DNA from: Streptomyces lycii
Lineage (GTDB): Bacteria; Actinomycetota; Actinomycetes; Streptomycetales; Streptomycetaceae
Assembly (NCBI RefSeq): GCF_009735685.1
Contig: NZ_WHPN01000429.1
Span: 29,295 to 93,294, forward strand
Direction: 5' to 3'
DNA: 64,000 nt
In this document: positions 62,124 to 64,000 of the stretch, one piece after another
Layout of the letters: each line of letters opens with the position of its first letter
Position numbering within the stretch: the stretch's first letter is position 1
The notes under the pieces: generated by a model
What the model was told of the DNA's origin: nothing
Databases searched by the model: none
What the model saw: the letters and a program-made list of their open reading frames with translations, nothing else
Program-made: the position numbers and the translations under genes

Positions 62124-62165
62124 ATGCCGACAGCTCAGCGCTCGCGAGCGCTGAGCTGTCGGCAT
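62124..62165. terminator. perfect 42-bp palindrome between convergent genes
   Basis: Two 21-bp arms with no spacer: the left begins ATGCCGACAGCTCAGCG and the right ends CGCTGAGCTGTCGGCAT. It lies 13 bp before the 3' end of the gene at 62179 and 115 bp after the small peptide gene, so a bidirectional terminator is the simplest reading. Confidence 0.8.
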
Positions 62166-62178
62166 CTCCTGTGGGCCG

Positions 62179-62697
62179 TCAGCCCGTGCTGGTCCTGCCG
62201 GCCCTGCGGACCTCGCAGCGGGTGACCTCCGAGCCGTCGCCCGTCCCGGTGTACGGCGTCGTCGCCTCCGTCTCGGCCTTCTCGCCGGACGGCACCGGGA
62301 AGTCGGTGACCGTCGCGGTCCCGGCCGTCGCCGTGGCGGAGCCGGTGTCTCCGGCCGTGCCCTTGAACGCGACCGTGATGTCGTACTCGTAGTCCGTCAG
62401 GGCGCTGTCGTTCTCCACGGTCAGCGTGGCGGTCATGTTCTTCCCGGCGGCGTCGAAGCCGCACTCCTTGATCTTCACGTCGCGCAGCGCGCTGTTGCCC
62501 CCGCTGCCGCCTCCCGTGGTGACGCCGGTGCTGCCGCCGGACGTGCTGTCCGTACCGTCGTCGCTGTCCCGGTGGGAACCGCTGCTGCTGGAACTGCTGC
62601 CGCCGTCGCATCCTCCGCCACCGGAACCGCGGGCTCCGGTGAGCGCGACGAGTGCCACGGCGCAGACGGCGACGGCGCGGGCATGGCGAAGCTTCAT
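62179..62697 (-). CDS. secreted Ser/Gly-rich protein, possibly lipid-modified
   Basis: The product has 172 residues from ATG 62697 with GGGGG upstream. A signal peptide (1-25) is followed by a Gly/Ser/Asp-rich stretch with one Cys after GGGG, which is not a good lipobox. The domain (about 75-165) has SALRDVKIKECGFD, MTATLTVENDSALTDYEYDITVAF and a late Cys, an immunoglobulin-like or FxLD-type surface fold. It is transcribed towards the 62124 palindrome. Confidence 0.82.
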   Translation of the reverse strand: MKLRHARAVAVCAVALVALTGARGSGGGGCDGGSSSSSSGSHRDSDDGTDSTSGGSTGVTTGGGSGGNSALRDVKIKECGFDAAGKNMTATLTVENDSALTDYEYDITVAFKGTAGDTGSATATAGTATVTDFPVPSGEKAETEATTPYTGTGDGSEVTRCEVRRAGRTSTG

Positions 62698-62891
62698 ATG
62701 GTGATCCCCCGATGACGAGAACGGCCGGAAACGGCCGACTTGATGAGTGCGCGTCACATTAACAACGGGGCACGGGCCGGTGGTCATGCTCCGGGGACCG
62801 GCCCGTCACAGCCTTGTCACAGGCCACGCCACCGGGCCCACCTGCGCGGTCCCGGCGGCGTCCGGGGCACCCGGGGAGAGCCCGGGGCGGG

Positions 62892-64000
62892 TCACCTAGG
62901 CGGGCGGGCCTGCCCGGTGCCCTTGAGGGCGTCCAGCGCGTACACGCACCGGTCCTTGCTGCAGGCGTAGACGACACCGTTCACCGCCACCGGGCTGCCG
63001 GTGATCTCCCCGCCCGTCGCCAGCTTCCAGCGCAGTTGCCCGCCGCCCGCGTCCAGCGTGTAGAGGCAGTGGTCCGCCGACCCGAAGTGCACCCGGCCGT
63101 CCGCGACGACGGGCGCCCCGATCACCTCGCCCTGCGCGGCGAAGCGCCACTTCGGGGTGCCGGTCACCGCGTCGAGGGTGTAGAGCGCGCTGCCGCTGCC
63201 CGCGTGCACCGAGCCGTCCGCGACGAGCACCGGCGCGATCGACTGCCGGGACTCGGTGGCGATCCGCCAGCGGTCGCGCCCGTCGGCGGGGTCCAGGGCG
63301 TAGACCGTGCCGAGATAGTCGGCGACGTAGACGCCGCCGCCCGTCACCGCGGGCCCCGGCGCGAAGGCGGGCGGGCTGAGGAAGGCGGCGGGCGCCTCGA
63401 AGCGCCAGCACACGTCCCCGCGTGCGGTGTCGATCGCCAGCACCCGGGTGCCGGCGCAGACGTATGTGACGCCGTCCGGCGCGGCCAGCAGCCGCACCGG
63501 CACACCGCCGCAGGACGCCGCGTCGCCCACCGGGTACGACCAGCGCTCGGCGCCGGTGCGCGCCTCGTGGGCGCGGAGCCGTCCGTCCGCCCAGACGTAG
63601 ACCACGCCGTCGTGGAGCTGCGGGCCCGACTCCGGCGTCTCGAAGTCGGTCTGGGCGCCGGTCAGTTCCCACAGCCGCTCGCCGTTGCCCGCTTCCCACG
63701 CCTGTACGCCGCCGCCGCGGGTGGCGGTCAGGACCGTGCCGTGGTCGGTGCGCAGCGTGTACGCCCAGCCCTCGGTGGGCTTGCGCCACAGCTCGGAGCC
63801 GTCCTTGGCGTCGAGCGAGTACAGCGTCGGGCCGTCCGAGGCGTGGATGCGGCCGTCCGAGACGGACATCGCCCAGGCGACGTCGCGCGTCTTGAAACGG
63901 CGGCGGCCGGAGGCCACGTCCAGCGCGTGCACCTCGAAGGAGGTGACGTAGAGCAGGTCGTCGGCGACGACGGGCGTGCCCCAGACGTCGTTGGACATCC
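62892..64000 (-). CDS. afsK: C-terminal PQQ-type beta-propeller of an AfsK-like Ser/Thr kinase, 5' end outside
   Basis: At least 369 codons are in the window and the frame is open at the right edge. The visible part is about eight PQQ-like repeats of the form V-x-x-x-x-x-x-LYxLDAxxGxxxWR (SLDAKDGSELWR, TLDAVTGTPKWR, TLDAGGGQLRWK, ALDALKGTG). AfsK has an N-terminal kinase and a C-terminal propeller of this type, and its gene lies near afsR-afsS. The kinase domain itself is not visible, so another PQQ-repeat protein cannot be ruled out. Confidence 0.78.
   Translation of the reverse strand, partial: MSNDVWGTPVVADDLLYVTSFEVHALDVASGRRRFKTRDVAWAMSVSDGRIHASDGPTLYSLDAKDGSELWRKPTEGWAYTLRTDHGTVLTATRGGGVQAWEAGNGERLWELTGAQTDFETPESGPQLHDGVVYVWADGRLRAHEARTGAERWSYPVGDAASCGGVPVRLLAAPDGVTYVCAGTRVLAIDTARGDVCWRFEAPAAFLSPPAFAPGPAVTGGGVYVADYLGTVYALDPADGRDRWRIATESRQSIAPVLVADGSVHAGSGSALYTLDAVTGTPKWRFAAQGEVIGAPVVADGRVHFGSADHCLYTLDAGGGQLRWKLATGGEITGSPVAVNGVVYACSKDRCVYALDALKGTGQARPPR

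Noticed and set aside
57194..63998. Secondary-metabolite biosynthetic cluster next to the SARP gene
   Set aside because: No biosynthetic enzymes are present; the neighbourhood fits the pleiotropic afsR-afsS-afsK locus, not a pathway-specific regulator.

Overview
The window is chromosomal DNA of a Streptomyces or very close relative. The grounds are very high GC with strong third-position GC bias, frequent GTG starts, many ATGA/GTGA start-stop overlaps, and family content typical of the genus: DUF397/DUF5753 regulator pairs, an SCO4402-type protein next to purU, SARP regulators, and an afsR-afsS-afsK arrangement. The right-hand gene order recalls the S. coelicolor SCO4402 to SCO4426 neighbourhood from memory; no search was run. 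No rRNA, tRNA, CRISPR array or intact insertion sequence was found.

Layout. 1-17.6 kb is a type VII secretion (T7SS/ESX-like) region. Two cassettes of effector-like proteins (helical WXG-type N-terminus, coiled coil, hydrophobic centre) are encoded with overlapping companion genes (1.7-3.1 kb and 5.6-8.8 kb). They are followed by a secreted protein, a lipoprotein, a giant FtsK/SpoIIIE-type motor (10.7-15.4 kb) and WXG100-type small proteins (15.6 and 16.3 kb). A HTH-DUF5753/DUF397 regulator pair lies between the cassettes. The membrane components EccB, EccD, EccE and the mycosin protease are not in the window.

18.2-25.8 kb is a one-direction Tad/Flp pilus-type cluster: CpaB-like SAF protein, TadZ/CpaE-like, CpaF/TadA ATPase, TadB, TadC, a Flp-like pilin and three TadE/TadG-type pseudopilins. 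A 1000-residue membrane protein with LysM and SARP/BTAD-like parts follows. No prepilin peptidase is seen.

29.7-40 kb holds an ABC exporter pair, a small primase-polymerase-like protein, a TPR regulator, a Pro/Gln-rich single-pass membrane protein, a periplasmic binding lipoprotein, an SCO4402-family protein and purU. 40.1-51.1 kb is rich in sigma-factor control: an ECF sigma factor with a zinc-finger anti-sigma protein, a STAS anti-sigma antagonist, a four-EF-hand protein, an RsbW-like ATPase, a GlxA-type regulator divergent from an MFS transporter, and a second ECF sigma operon whose membrane partner resembles the two SH3-like secreted proteins beside it. 52-57 kb holds a flavin monooxygenase, a CehA/McbA-type PHP hydrolase, a DoxX protein and a methyltransferase.

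57.2-64 kb is the antibiotic-control locus: afsR, afsS, two further small peptides with related D-x-H motifs (one apparently frameshifted), two perfect long palindromes, a secreted Ser/Gly-rich protein, and the 3' part of an afsK-like kinase gene that runs off the right edge. In S. coelicolor AfsK phosphorylates AfsR, which activates afsS. Spacers throughout are packed with short GC-rich tandem repeats, several of which continue into coding sequence.
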